Below the pieces are notes generated by a model. That model did not search any database. It was not told the origin of the DNA and saw only the letters and a program-made list of their open reading frames with translations. A program made the translations under genes and the position numbers. Positions 38,044 to 46,591 of a stretch of 64,000 bases of DNA are shown here, one piece after another. The number at the start of each line of letters is the position of its first letter. The stretch's first letter is position 1. The stretch covers positions 372,001-436,000 of the forward strand of contig NZ_VTFV01000004.1 in the NCBI RefSeq assembly GCF_009192745.1, read 5' to 3'. The stretch comes from Arthrobacter citreus. GTDB taxonomy: Bacteria; Actinomycetota; Actinomycetes; Actinomycetales; Micrococcaceae.

Positions 38044-38652
38044 TTACGAACGGGTCCGCCAGCCGGCGGGCCCGTTCCTGTTTTCCGGGCCCTTTTCCAC
38101 GCCGGTCCTCCGGCGCCGCAGCAGGATCGCGGCGGCCACTCCCCCGGCTGCGCCGAAAAGGTGGGATTGCCAGGACACCCCGGCTGCCGTCGGCAGCACG
38201 CCCCACAGCAGTGAGCCGTAGATCAGGAAAAGCACCCCGCCCAGCAGGATCTGCAGCAGGTCCCGGTTGTAGAACCCGCGGACCATCAGGTAGGCGAACA
38301 AGCCGAACACGACGCCGGAAACGCCGATGGTCAGTCCCCCGCCGAAAAGCCACACCCCTATGCCGGAGGCGAGCCAGCAGATGGCCAGCACGGCCCCGAA
38401 GCGGCGCAGCCCTTCCAGCAGGACGAGGAACGCGAACGCCAGCAGCGGCAGCGAGTTGCTGATCAGGTGGCCGGTGCCGGCATGCAGCAGCGGCGAGAAC
38501 AGGATGCCGTCCAGTCCTTGCAGCTGCCGCGGAAGAATTCCCAGGCCAGGAAGCAGCGTGGTCTGGAAAGGCAGGGTCAGGAAATAGATGATCCACAGGC
38601 CCGCCGTGAAGCAGGCAGCAACTGCCAGTGCGCTTTTCGCCCGCTGCTTCAT
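38044..38652 (-). CDS. Rhomboid family intramembrane serine protease
   Basis: 202 residues, six membrane segments. Catalytic Ser in IGVSGVVFG and catalytic His in WQSHLFGAAGG are present, with the conserved HLISNSLPL in helix 2. Substrate unknown. It starts three bases before the ilvA stop region, so both are probably on one transcript. Its C-terminal codons double as the greA terminator. Confidence 0.92.
   Translation of the reverse strand: MKQRAKSALAVAACFTAGLWIIYFLTLPFQTTLLPGLGILPRQLQGLDGILFSPLLHAGTGHLISNSLPLLAFAFLVLLEGLRRFGAVLAICWLASGIGVWLFGGGLTIGVSGVVFGLFAYLMVRGFYNRDLLQILLGGVLFLIYGSLLWGVLPTAAGVSWQSHLFGAAGGVAAAILLRRRRTGVEKGPENRNGPAGWRTRS
38048..38084 (+). terminator. greA terminator overlapping the rhomboid 3' end
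   Basis: A 13-bp stem (GAACGGGTCCGCC with GGCGGGCCCGTTC, one G-T pair) with loop AGCC is followed by CTGTTTT. It begins 18 bases after the greA stop and lies inside the last codons of the convergent rhomboid gene. Confidence 0.85.
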
Positions 38653-38655
38653 GGC

Positions 38656-39897
38656 TTAGCCGTGGAGGACTACGGGTTGGAAGCCTTCGGCCCGCAGGTT
38701 CTGCAGCACCTTCTCACAGTGCTCGTGACCCTTGGTTTCCATGTTGATGGTGATTGCCACGTCGCCCATGCTGATCGATCCTCCAACCCTGGTGTGGTCC
38801 ACTCCGGTGACGTTGGCGTCGGATTCGGCGATGATCCGCGAAATCGTGGCCAGCGAGCCCGGACGGTCATCCAGCAGCATCCGCACAACCAGGTAGCGGC
38901 CGGCGGCGGCGAGGCCGCGCTGGATCACTTTCAGCATAAGCATCGGATCGATGTTTCCGCCCGAGAGGATCACTGCCGTGGTGCCGGGATTCTGGATTTT
39001 CCCGTCGAGCAGCGCTGCGACGCCCACCGCGCCTGCGGGTTCAACCACCAGCTTGGCGCGTTCCAGCAGGAAGATGAGGGCGCGGGCCAGTGAGTCTTCG
39101 CTAACCGTGACGACGTCGTCGACGAGTTCCTTGATGATCGAGAAAGGCAGCTGGCCAGGCCTGCCCACGGCGATGCCGTCAGCGATGGTGGAGACCTTGC
39201 TCAGCGGCACCAGGGCATCTGCTGCCAGGGAGGGAGGGTAGGCTGCGGCGTTCTCGGCCTGGACACCGATGATCCGCACTTCTCGGCCCAGTTCCTTGGC
39301 CCGTTCCTTGATTGCGACGGCGACGCCGGCCAGCAGCCCGCCGCCGCCGACGCCCATCAGCACGGTGTCCAGGTGCGGGATCTGCTCCAGCAGTTCCAGG
39401 CCCAGGGTTCCCTGTCCGGCGACGATGTCCACGTTGTCGAAGGGGTGCACGAACACGGCACCGGTTTCATCGGCGTAGCGCTGTGCCTCGGCCAGCGCCT
39501 CATCTACGTTGTGGCCGTGCAGCACCACCTCGGCGCCGTGGCCCTGCGTTGCAGCGAGCTTCGGCAGGGCGACGCCCAGGGGCATGAAGATCCTGGCCTT
39601 GATGCCAAGCCGGGCTGCCGCTACCGCGACGCCCTGGGCATGGTTGCCGGCCGAAGCCGCCACCACGCCGCGGGCCTTCTGTTCTTCACTGAGCTTGGCC
39701 ATCCGGACGTAGGCACCGCGGACCTTGAAGGAGCCTGCGCGCTGGAGGTTCTCACACTTGAGGTAGACCTCGGATCCGGTGAGCCGTCCCAGGGCGCGTG
39801 ACTGCTCAATGGGAGTGTGGGCAATAACCCCGTCCAGCAGCTTTGCCGCCGCCTGGATGTCGTCAAGGGTTACTGGCAGCTGGGGCGAATCGGTCAA
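38656..39897 (-). CDS. ilvA: Threonine ammonia-lyase (biosynthetic/catabolic PLP enzyme)
   Basis: 413 residues. Converts threonine to 2-oxobutyrate, the first step to isoleucine. The PLP lysine lies in GSFKVRGAY, the phosphate loop is GVGGGGLLAGVA, and the C-terminal ~80 residues are an ACT-like domain (VRMLLDDRPGSLATISRIIA). The single short ACT domain resembles the catabolic/TdcB-like form common in actinobacteria. Its start overlaps the AI-2E transporter stop by four bases. Confidence 0.95.
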   Translation of the reverse strand: MTDSPQLPVTLDDIQAAAKLLDGVIAHTPIEQSRALGRLTGSEVYLKCENLQRAGSFKVRGAYVRMAKLSEEQKARGVVAASAGNHAQGVAVAAARLGIKARIFMPLGVALPKLAATQGHGAEVVLHGHNVDEALAEAQRYADETGAVFVHPFDNVDIVAGQGTLGLELLEQIPHLDTVLMGVGGGGLLAGVAVAIKERAKELGREVRIIGVQAENAAAYPPSLAADALVPLSKVSTIADGIAVGRPGQLPFSIIKELVDDVVTVSEDSLARALIFLLERAKLVVEPAGAVGVAALLDGKIQNPGTTAVILSGGNIDPMLMLKVIQRGLAAAGRYLVVRMLLDDRPGSLATISRIIAESDANVTGVDHTRVGGSISMGDVAITINMETKGHEHCEKVLQNLRAEGFQPVVLHG

Positions 39898-41189
39898 CGT
39901 GGGTTCTCTTCTGTGGTTGCGGTGGGTTCTCTGTCCTGGCCTGCTCCGGATTCCGGACTCCCGGGGTCCTCATCCTCGTCCCCGGGTTCAGGTGGAGCGG
40001 CGCCGGGCGGGCCGAATTCGCCGTCCCGGGCGAGGGCGGGGTCGTTCTCCCATTGCCGGCCGGCAATGTAGCGCACCGTGGCATTGAGGATCGCCAGGAG
40101 GGGAACGGCGAAGAGTGCACCGGCGATCCCGGCGACCAGGCTGCCGCCTGTCACGGCCAGGATCACGGCCAGGGGGTGCAGGGAGACGGCCTTGCCCATG
40201 ATCAGCGGCTGAAGGATGTGGGACTCGATCTGCTGGACCACCAGCACGATGATGAGCATAAAGACTGCGTTGGGCCAGCCGTTGGCCACCAGGGCGAGCA
40301 GCACGGCGATCGAGCCGGTCACGAATGCGCCGATGAGCGGGATGAAGGAACCAAGGAACACCAGGACGGACAGCGGAAGGGCCAGCGGCACGCCGATCAG
40401 TGCGGCACCGCCGCCAATGCCGACGGCGTCGATGAACGCCACCACCAGCTGGACCCGGACGTAGTTGGTCATCGATTCCCAGCCGCGGATACCTGCGCCG
40501 AAGGCAGCCGGACGTGCGCGGCGCGGCATCAGCCCAACGGTGAAGCGCCAGATCTTTCGTCCGTCCAGCAGGAAAAAGACCAGGGCGAACAGCGCCAGCA
40601 GGATGCCTGCGGCGAAGTGCCCGGCGCCCGTGCCGACGCTCACGGCACCGGAGAGGATGCTGGCGGAGTTGTTTTGCAGCGCAGACGTTGCCTCATTGAG
40701 GAGGCTGTCGATCTGGGTTGAGGTGACCCGCAGGGGCCCGTCAGCGAGCCAGCCCTGCACCTGGTCGAAACCGCTGAGGACCTCGTCCCACAGGTCCCGG
40801 AAGCCCAGTGCCAGTTGCCGGCCCACCAGGGTCAGCGCTGCAACGATGAGGCCCAGGAAGGAAACGATGGTGACGGCGACGGCCAGGCCGGAGGGCACCT
40901 TGTTTCGGCGCAGCCACGAGCTGATCGGGGCAAGCAGCCCGGCCAGGAGGGCAGCGATCATCAGCGGAATGATCAGCAGGGAGAAGTGTCCCAGCAGCCA
41001 GACCAGTCCGGCGCTGACAACAAGTACCACCCCGAGCCGCCAGGCCCAGGATGCGCTCACCCGCAGTGCGTAGGGAACGTCGTCACCTGCACGGTTGGAG
41101 CGCACCGCTGCGGCCTGAACGGCCTTGGGCGCGGCAACCCTGCGCGCATGTGGTCTCATGGGCTCATCTTTCCATATTCGGCTGGTCAT
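39894..41189 (-). CDS. AI-2E family (YdiK/PerM-like) transporter
   Basis: 431 residues, about eight hydrophobic segments. LLGHFSLLIIPLMIAALLAG and ALIGVPLALPLSVLVFLGSF are typical of the AI-2E exporter family. Members export varied small molecules and AI-2 transport itself is unproven here. The C-terminus is acidic and Pro-rich. ATG at 41189 is chosen (AAAGG seven bases upstream); ATG at 41159 with GGAAAG is an alternative. It is coupled to ilvA and follows the epimerase by 26 bases. Confidence 0.9.
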   Translation of the reverse strand: MTSRIWKDEPMRPHARRVAAPKAVQAAAVRSNRAGDDVPYALRVSASWAWRLGVVLVVSAGLVWLLGHFSLLIIPLMIAALLAGLLAPISSWLRRNKVPSGLAVAVTIVSFLGLIVAALTLVGRQLALGFRDLWDEVLSGFDQVQGWLADGPLRVTSTQIDSLLNEATSALQNNSASILSGAVSVGTGAGHFAAGILLALFALVFFLLDGRKIWRFTVGLMPRRARPAAFGAGIRGWESMTNYVRVQLVVAFIDAVGIGGGAALIGVPLALPLSVLVFLGSFIPLIGAFVTGSIAVLLALVANGWPNAVFMLIIVLVVQQIESHILQPLIMGKAVSLHPLAVILAVTGGSLVAGIAGALFAVPLLAILNATVRYIAGRQWENDPALARDGEFGPPGAAPPEPGDEDEDPGSPESGAGQDREPTATTEENPR

Positions 41190-41215
41190 TCCCTGACCTT
41201 TACGCCGCCCCGAAA

Positions 41216-42142
41216 TCAGAGGGCGGCCAGGATTCCCCACACGGCGCTGAACTCCGCGCCGGGTTCCAGCCAGCGCAGTCCTTCGCCGGAATTGAAACAG
41301 TTGGCCGGAGCCGTCATGGGCTCCAGGGCCACCGCGCAGTCCCTGCCCGGGAACTTGTCCGTAACGAAGACGTGGACATAGCAAAACTCCGCTTCTGCCC
41401 AAAGCTGGACGCTGCGCCCGTCGGGTGCGGTGAGCCGGTGGCGGAAGAGTCCGTCACGCGGGGTGAGGTCCGTGAACGCGGCATCCAGGTCGAGTTCGCC
41501 AACCCGTTTGCCTGAGCGCAGGTCGTCGCTGCCCTCCGCGGGCACATGCCCGTTGGGGATCAGGGCAGCGTCCGTGCTCAGCCGCGTGCCGGCGTCGACC
41601 TGCAGCACAAGGTCCTCGCTGGGCACCTCGCCCAGGCGAAGGAACGGGTGGGCACCCAGCGCGAACGGTGCAGTCCGTGTGCCCAGGTTCCTCAGTCCCT
41701 GGCGGACCCGCAGTCCACCGTCGGCGTCAAGGCTGTAGCGGACCTCGTGGACCAGGTGGAACGGGTAGCCGTGCTGGGGGAAGATTTCGGCGCTGAGCAG
41801 CACTGACTCCGGCGTGCTTTCCACAAGGCTGTATCCGGTGTTGCGGAGGAGTCCGTGAATTGCGTTCTGCAGCTTGGGCTCTGTGACATCCAGCTGCTGT
41901 TCCTGTCCATCCAGCTGCCAGCGTGCGCCTGCGATCCGGTTGGCCCAGGGCGCCAGGAGGATCCCGGCAGCCGATGGCGGAATGCTCTCGTCGGCATAGG
42001 TTTCCACCAGCTGCGTACCGGCCACCGTGTAGCTGCGCAGCCCTCCGCCCAGGGAGGCGACGACGACGGCGGCGTCTCCCCTTTCCAGGCGGTATTGAGT
42101 TCCCGTTGCCGGCAGGGCTGCATCCGTGGTCCCAAAAGTCAT
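41216..42142 (-). CDS. Aldose 1-epimerase family protein
   Basis: 308 residues. Mutarotates aldoses between alpha and beta anomers. The beta-sandwich family shows LAPWANRIAGARW, NAIHGLLRNTGY (catalytic His), the later ALGAHPFLRLGE (His) and a C-terminal glutamate region ALEPMTAPANCFNSG. The precise sugar is unknown. AGAGG lies immediately before the ATG, an unusually short spacing. First gene of a likely operon with the AI-2E transporter and ilvA. Confidence 0.92.
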   Translation of the reverse strand: MTFGTTDAALPATGTQYRLERGDAAVVVASLGGGLRSYTVAGTQLVETYADESIPPSAAGILLAPWANRIAGARWQLDGQEQQLDVTEPKLQNAIHGLLRNTGYSLVESTPESVLLSAEIFPQHGYPFHLVHEVRYSLDADGGLRVRQGLRNLGTRTAPFALGAHPFLRLGEVPSEDLVLQVDAGTRLSTDAALIPNGHVPAEGSDDLRSGKRVGELDLDAAFTDLTPRDGLFRHRLTAPDGRSVQLWAEAEFCYVHVFVTDKFPGRDCAVALEPMTAPANCFNSGEGLRWLEPGAEFSAVWGILAAL

Positions 42143-42188
42143 CCTCTAAGCCTAGACCCGGCACCGCCCCGCACCGCCAGCGCGCACC

Positions 42189-42905
42189 TCATTCCTCGAA
42201 GTGTGTCCTGACCCGGTCGCTAACCGCTGCCACCACCCCTGCGGCAACGCTGCGGATCTTGATGTTGCGGGTGTTGGAGACACTGCGCAGGATCTCCACC
42301 GCCGATTCCTGGCTGCAGCCGTTCTGGGCCATGATGATGCCCACTGCAATATCCACTACGGTTCGGGACTCCAGGGCCGCCTGGAGGTTCCGTGCCCGGT
42401 TCAGGTGGCCGTCGATCCGCAGCGCCAGCCTCAGGCTTCTTGATGCATCGGCAGCCGTCCGCTCCACCATCCGCAGTGTTCGGGGCTGGAACAGGTGCGG
42501 CCGGGGCGAAAACGCGCAGAGGGCACCGCGCGCACTGCCCTCCAGCGCCAGTGGAACCGCGGCCAGGCTCCGAACGCCGTCCTCGGCGCAGCTGCCGGGG
42601 AAACCGCGCCAGCGGCGTTCGGTCCAGGCATCCGTAACCACAACGGGCATACCCGTTGAGATGGCCTCCGCCGCGGGTCCGGGTTCGGCAAACGCAGGCT
42701 CTGCCATCCTGGCCGTGCGGTCGCCGCTGTGCCCTTCGGCCCGCGTTCGGCGGGGACGGTCGATAAGCAGCGAACATCCCAGCACCTGGTTTCCCAGCAG
42801 CGCCAGGGCCAGCACGGCAGCTTCGGACAGATAGGCCTGCAGTTCCTCCGCGCCCAGCAGAAGCTCCTGGAAGGCGGCGGCCGGCTCCGGATTCACCTCA
42901 GTCAC
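42189..42905 (-). CDS. GAF and ANTAR domain-containing regulator
   Basis: 238 residues. Residues ~20-165 form a GAF sensor domain and the last ~55 (NLQAALESRTVVDIAVGIIM followed by AQNGCSQESAVEIL) an ANTAR RNA-binding antiterminator domain. ANTAR proteins bind paired hairpins in leader RNAs and allow transcription through terminators. The GAF ligand and RNA target are unknown. GTG start with GGGGG four bases upstream. It stands alone, about 46 bases upstream of the epimerase gene on the same strand. Confidence 0.92.
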   Translation of the reverse strand: MTEVNPEPAAAFQELLLGAEELQAYLSEAAVLALALLGNQVLGCSLLIDRPRRTRAEGHSGDRTARMAEPAFAEPGPAAEAISTGMPVVVTDAWTERRWRGFPGSCAEDGVRSLAAVPLALEGSARGALCAFSPRPHLFQPRTLRMVERTAADASRSLRLALRIDGHLNRARNLQAALESRTVVDIAVGIIMAQNGCSQESAVEILRSVSNTRNIKIRSVAAGVVAAVSDRVRTHFEE

Positions 42906-42980
42906 GATTCCCCCTCGATCAGTGACTCCAGATGTTACGGACCTGCCCCTGCCCGCAGAAGCGAAACCGGCTTAAACAGC

Positions 42981-43014
42981 GGCGGGACCGCAGCTTCTGC
43001 GCTGCGGTCCCGCC
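42981..43014 (-). terminator. Terminator after the Bax inhibitor-1 gene
   Basis: A perfect 14-bp stem (GGCGGGACCGCAGC) with a six-base loop lies 31 bases beyond the BI-1 stop on the minus strand and is followed by GTTTAA. Confidence 0.8.
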
Positions 43015-43045
43015 AGTGTTGCCGTTACCCGGCCCGGTGCGTGCG

Positions 43046-43894
43046 TTAGTCGTCGCCGCGCAGGATCGCCAGGATGCGGATGATTTCCACGTACAGCCAG
43101 ACCAGCGTGACGGTCAGGCCAAAGGCGGCGGTCCAGGAGTAGCGCTGCGGCGCACCGGCCTTGACGCCCTGCTCGATGGACGTGAAGTCCATGATCAGGG
43201 AGAAAGCAGCCAGGCCAACGGCCAGCAGGCCAATGATGATGCCCAGCGGAATGCCGGCAATCTCCACGCCGCGGACGCCCCACGGATCATCGACGACGCC
43301 GAAGATCATCAGGCCGACGTTCACCAGGGAGAACACCGCGTAGCCGATGATCGCAATCATGAAGAAGCGCATTGCCTTCGGCGTTGCCCGTACCTTGCCG
43401 CTCTTGAACAGGACAAGGGTCACAGCGAAGACGGCAAGGGTTCCGACGACGGCCTGCAGGCCGATCCCCGGGTACATTGCGTCCAGCACGGCGGTCAGGG
43501 CGCCAAGGAACATGCCTTCAAGAAGCGCATAGCCAAGGATCAGCGCGGGAACCGGTTCACGCTTGAAGGAGTTGACCAGGCCCAGGGCAAAACCGCCCAG
43601 CGCACCCACGATCATCAGCAGGCCGGCCGCACCGGGCAGGACGAAGACGGGGATTGCAGCGCCCAGCAGGACAACTGCCAGGCAGCCGAGGGTCTTCATG
43701 ATGACGTCGTCGTACGTCATCCGCCCTGTCTCCCGCGGACCGGCCGCAGGTGCTGAGTAAAGGTTCTGCAGATCCTGCGGGCTCATTGGGTCCTGGCCCG
43801 CGAAGGGGCCGCCTGCAGGAACGGTGGGCGCTCCGCCGCGGGTTTGGGCACGGAAATTCTTTCCGTTGAAAACCGGGTTGCCGCCTAGTGCCAT
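43046..43894 (-). CDS. Bax inhibitor-1/YccA family membrane protein
   Basis: 282 residues: ~75 soluble residues, then seven hydrophobic segments. The family's pH-sensing acidic region is represented by SLIMDFTSIEQGVKAGAP. Bacterial relatives (BsYetJ) are pH-dependent calcium-leak channels; YccA inhibits FtsH. ATG at 43894 is preferred, with GGAGG seven bases upstream. It is a single-gene unit, divergent from the liv operon. Confidence 0.92.
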   Translation of the reverse strand: MALGGNPVFNGKNFRAQTRGGAPTVPAGGPFAGQDPMSPQDLQNLYSAPAAGPRETGRMTYDDVIMKTLGCLAVVLLGAAIPVFVLPGAAGLLMIVGALGGFALGLVNSFKREPVPALILGYALLEGMFLGALTAVLDAMYPGIGLQAVVGTLAVFAVTLVLFKSGKVRATPKAMRFFMIAIIGYAVFSLVNVGLMIFGVVDDPWGVRGVEIAGIPLGIIIGLLAVGLAAFSLIMDFTSIEQGVKAGAPQRYSWTAAFGLTVTLVWLYVEIIRILAILRGDD

Positions 43895-44136
43895 GAAAGT
43901 GTCCTCCATCTTGGGGGGCTTGGTTAAAGTTCAGCCTACCAATGTGAACGTACGGGCAGGGAGGATGATTCCGGCGCGGCCGGCGCGTTTGGTAACGGTT
44001 TGGTACGCAGGGGGGCCAAAACCTTCCCGGGACTTCCATAATGAAGCACCCCGGCTCGGTCGTTACCTGATCGCGACACAACGTCGCACAATCGGTCACC
44101 CCACCGAAACAATCGCCGGGTAGCATGATCACCATT

Positions 44137-44152
44137 CGTGACTCACATCACA
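44137..44152 (+). promoter_or_regulatory. CRP/GlxR-type site upstream of the liv operon
   Basis: CGTGA-CTCACA-TCACA matches the TGTGA-N6-TCACA consensus at nine of ten positions. It lies 63 bases before the livH start, next to the TATAAA hexamer. A similar site precedes the divergent-module binding protein gene. Confidence 0.55.
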
Positions 44153-44167
44153 AGGTCACATATAAAT

Positions 44168-44186
44168 TGCGCCGACAAACGGCGCA
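44168..44186 (+). promoter_or_regulatory. Hairpin in the liv leader
   Basis: TGCGCCG-ACAAA-CGGCGCA is a perfect 7-bp stem, ending 14 bases before the livH Shine-Dalgarno sequence. It has no U tract. Confidence 0.5.
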
Positions 44187-44214
44187 TATATACCCCCGGC
44201 GGAGGTAATTCACT

Positions 44215-45600
44215 TTGGGAAGAATATCGGCACTCGCCCGGTATATGGGGATGCTAGTGGCGGTGGTCGGCGTATTTGCCGGCCTGCTGCTTGCTGCCCC
44301 AGCCGTGCATGCAACGACAGCTCCACCCCCGGCATCGGAATCCCCGGCGCCGGAGAGCAGTACCGAAGCAACACCGCAGGAATCCGGCAACTCCGAAGGG
44401 GATGAAGAGACCGACGGCGCGGAGTACCAGGACCGCATCAGCGGCGTCCTGCGTAACGCCGGCGCACCGGTTGCCGGCGTCACCATCAAGGCCAGCGGCA
44501 ACGGTTATGAGGCCGAAACGGAAACCGCAGAGAACGGATCCTGGTCCATCGGGGTACCCGAACAGGGTGCGTTCGAGGTGGAACTGGATGAATCCACCCT
44601 TCCCGAAGGCGTGGCGCTGGCCGAGGGCCAGCAAAACCCGCGCACCGTGACCTTCGCCGGAACATCGAACATCACCACCCTCTTCCTCCTGGGCGAAGGC
44701 ATTGTCCTTCAGGGCGATACCTTCGGCACCAAGCTCATAGAGCGCGCGGTCGCCGGGCTCAGCTTCGGACTGCTGCTGGCGCTTAGCGCCGTCGGCCTGT
44801 CCCTGATCTTCGGCACGACCGGACTGACGAACTTCGCACACGGCGAGATGGTGACGTTCGGCGCAGTCCTCGCCTTTGGGTTCTCCGCACTCGGCCTGCC
44901 CCTCTGGCTCGCCTTGATACTGGCGGTGGTCGGCGGCGCCGGCCTGGGCTATGTGCAGGACGCCGGGTTGTGGCGGCCGCTGCGCAAGCGGGGAACCGGC
45001 CTGGTCCCCATGATGATCGTGAGTATCGGCCTTGCACTCGCCCTGCGCTACACCATCCTCTTCTTCTTCGGCGGGGCAACCCAGCAGCTCCCCGCGTCGC
45101 AGAGTCCCATGCTGGAACTGGGACCGATCTCCATCTCGCGGAACAACCTGGTTTCGCTCGCCGTCTCGCTGGTCGTGATCCTCATCGTGGCCGCCCTGCT
45201 GCTGCGCACGCGGATCGGCAAGGCCACCCGCGCCGTCGCCGACAACCCTCCCCTGGCCGCAGCCTCAGGCATCGACGTCGACCGCGTGATCCGCATTGTC
45301 TGGATGGCAGGCGGCGCGCTGGCAGCACTCGGCGGCATCCTCTGGGCCTATTACCGCCCCGGTGTCTCCTTCAACATGGGCCAGCAGATCCTTCTGCTGA
45401 TCTTTGCGTCCGTGACCCTGGGCGGACTCGGCACCGTTTTCGGCGCCCTGATCGGCTCGATCATCGTGGGCCTCTTCGTGGAGATCTCCACCCTCTGGCT
45501 CGAGGCGGACCTGAAGTACGTCGGCGCGCTGCTCATCATGATTCTCGTCCTCCTGGTTCGGCCGCAGGGTATCCTCGGCCGCCGAGAGCGCATAGGTTAG
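44215..45600 (+). CDS. livH: Branched-chain amino-acid ABC permease LivH with secreted N-terminal domain
   Basis: 461 residues, about 170 longer than usual LivH. Residues 1-33 look like a signal peptide (cleavage after VHA). An acidic Pro/Ser linker and a carboxypeptidase-regulatory-like beta domain (~71-160, ISGVLRNAGAPVAGVTIKAS) follow. The permease starts near 171: LIFGTTGLTNFAHGEMVTFG and the coupling region TLGGLGTVFGALIGS. TTG start is supported by GGAGG nine bases upstream. First gene of livHMGF; forms the membrane channel with LivM. Confidence 0.92.
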   Translation: MGRISALARYMGMLVAVVGVFAGLLLAAPAVHATTAPPPASESPAPESSTEATPQESGNSEGDEETDGAEYQDRISGVLRNAGAPVAGVTIKASGNGYEAETETAENGSWSIGVPEQGAFEVELDESTLPEGVALAEGQQNPRTVTFAGTSNITTLFLLGEGIVLQGDTFGTKLIERAVAGLSFGLLLALSAVGLSLIFGTTGLTNFAHGEMVTFGAVLAFGFSALGLPLWLALILAVVGGAGLGYVQDAGLWRPLRKRGTGLVPMMIVSIGLALALRYTILFFFGGATQQLPASQSPMLELGPISISRNNLVSLAVSLVVILIVAALLLRTRIGKATRAVADNPPLAAASGIDVDRVIRIVWMAGGALAALGGILWAYYRPGVSFNMGQQILLLIFASVTLGGLGTVFGALIGSIIVGLFVEISTLWLEADLKYVGALLIMILVLLVRPQGILGRRERIG

Positions 45601-45610
45601 GGGCCTCGAC

Positions 45611-46591
45611 ATGGACTTTGGAAACATCCTGCTGGGTGCAGTCAACGAATTCTTCACACCCACCACTGCGGCTTATGCGCTGGCAGCCCTAGGGCTGGCC
45701 GTGCACTTCGGCTACACCGGCCTGCTGAACTTTGGCCAGGCCGGCTTCATGGCAATCGGGGCCTACGGCTTCGCCATCCCCACGTTGAGCTTCAATGCTC
45801 CCCTGCCCGTAGCGCTGCTGATCGCGATGCTTGCATCTGTCGCGTTTGCGGTGCTGCTCGGACTGCCAACGCTGCGCCTCAGGGCGGACTACCTGGCAAT
45901 CGTGACCATCGCCGCGGCGGAAATCGTCCGCTACGTGGTGACCACCAACGGCCTGACGGAAGTCACCGGATCGGCCAACGGCCTGGCCGCGTTCGAAGGC
46001 GGCTTCTATTCGCTCAACCCCTTCGCACCCGGCCAGTACAATCTGGGCCCGTTCAGCCTGAACGAACGGGACCTCTGGATTCGAGTTGTTGCCTGGACCG
46101 TCGTCGCACTGGCCTGCGTAGTGATCTGGCTGCTGGTCCGCAGCCCCTGGGGCCGTGTGGTCAAGGGCATCCGCGAGGATGAGAACGCCGTCCGGTCGCT
46201 GGGCAAGAACGTCTACGCCTACAAGATGCAGGCACTGATCATCGGCGGCCTGCTCGGTTCACTGGCAGGCATCATCTTCACGCTCCCCCGCGGAGCGGTG
46301 CAGCCGGCAAACTACGGAACAGAACTGACGTTCTTCCTCTACACGGCGCTGCTGCTCGGCGGCATGTCCACGGTGCTGGGTCCGGTGATTGGCGCCATGA
46401 TCTTCTGGGCCGTGCTCTCACTGACCCAGGGCCTTCTCTACGGGGCAATCGAGTCCGGGGCCATCACCTTCCTGAACACTACCCAGGCCGGGCAGCTGCG
46501 TTACATCCTTGTAGGTGTAGCCCTCATGCTGCTGATGATATTCCGGCCGCAGGGCGTGCTGGGCAATAAGAAGGAGCTGTCATTCGCATGA
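45611..46591 (+). CDS. livM: Branched-chain amino-acid ABC permease LivM
   Basis: 326 residues, about nine membrane segments. LNFGQAGFMAIGAYGFA and the coupling-loop region RSLGKNVYAYKMQALIIGG are typical of LivM. It starts ten bases after livH and overlaps livG by four bases (ATGA), indicating co-translation. Confidence 0.95.
   Translation: MDFGNILLGAVNEFFTPTTAAYALAALGLAVHFGYTGLLNFGQAGFMAIGAYGFAIPTLSFNAPLPVALLIAMLASVAFAVLLGLPTLRLRADYLAIVTIAAAEIVRYVVTTNGLTEVTGSANGLAAFEGGFYSLNPFAPGQYNLGPFSLNERDLWIRVVAWTVVALACVVIWLLVRSPWGRVVKGIREDENAVRSLGKNVYAYKMQALIIGGLLGSLAGIIFTLPRGAVQPANYGTELTFFLYTALLLGGMSTVLGPVIGAMIFWAVLSLTQGLLYGAIESGAITFLNTTQAGQLRYILVGVALMLLMIFRPQGVLGNKKELSFA

Larger units (their letters stand above)
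43895..44214. other. Divergent control region, BI-1 gene / liv operon
   Basis: 320 bases with no supported gene. On the BI-1 side a TAGGCT hexamer lies close to the start. On the liv side are a CRP-type site (44137-44152), TATAAA (44161-44166), a hairpin (44168-44186) and GGAGG at 44201-44205. A small GCGAC-ACAAC-GTCGC dyad (44073-44087) is also present. Confidence 0.6.

Noticed and set aside
44073-44087. GCGAC-ACAAC-GTCGC dyad in the BI-1/liv gap
   Set aside because: Five-bp arms are expected by chance at this GC content and it aligns with no promoter element.
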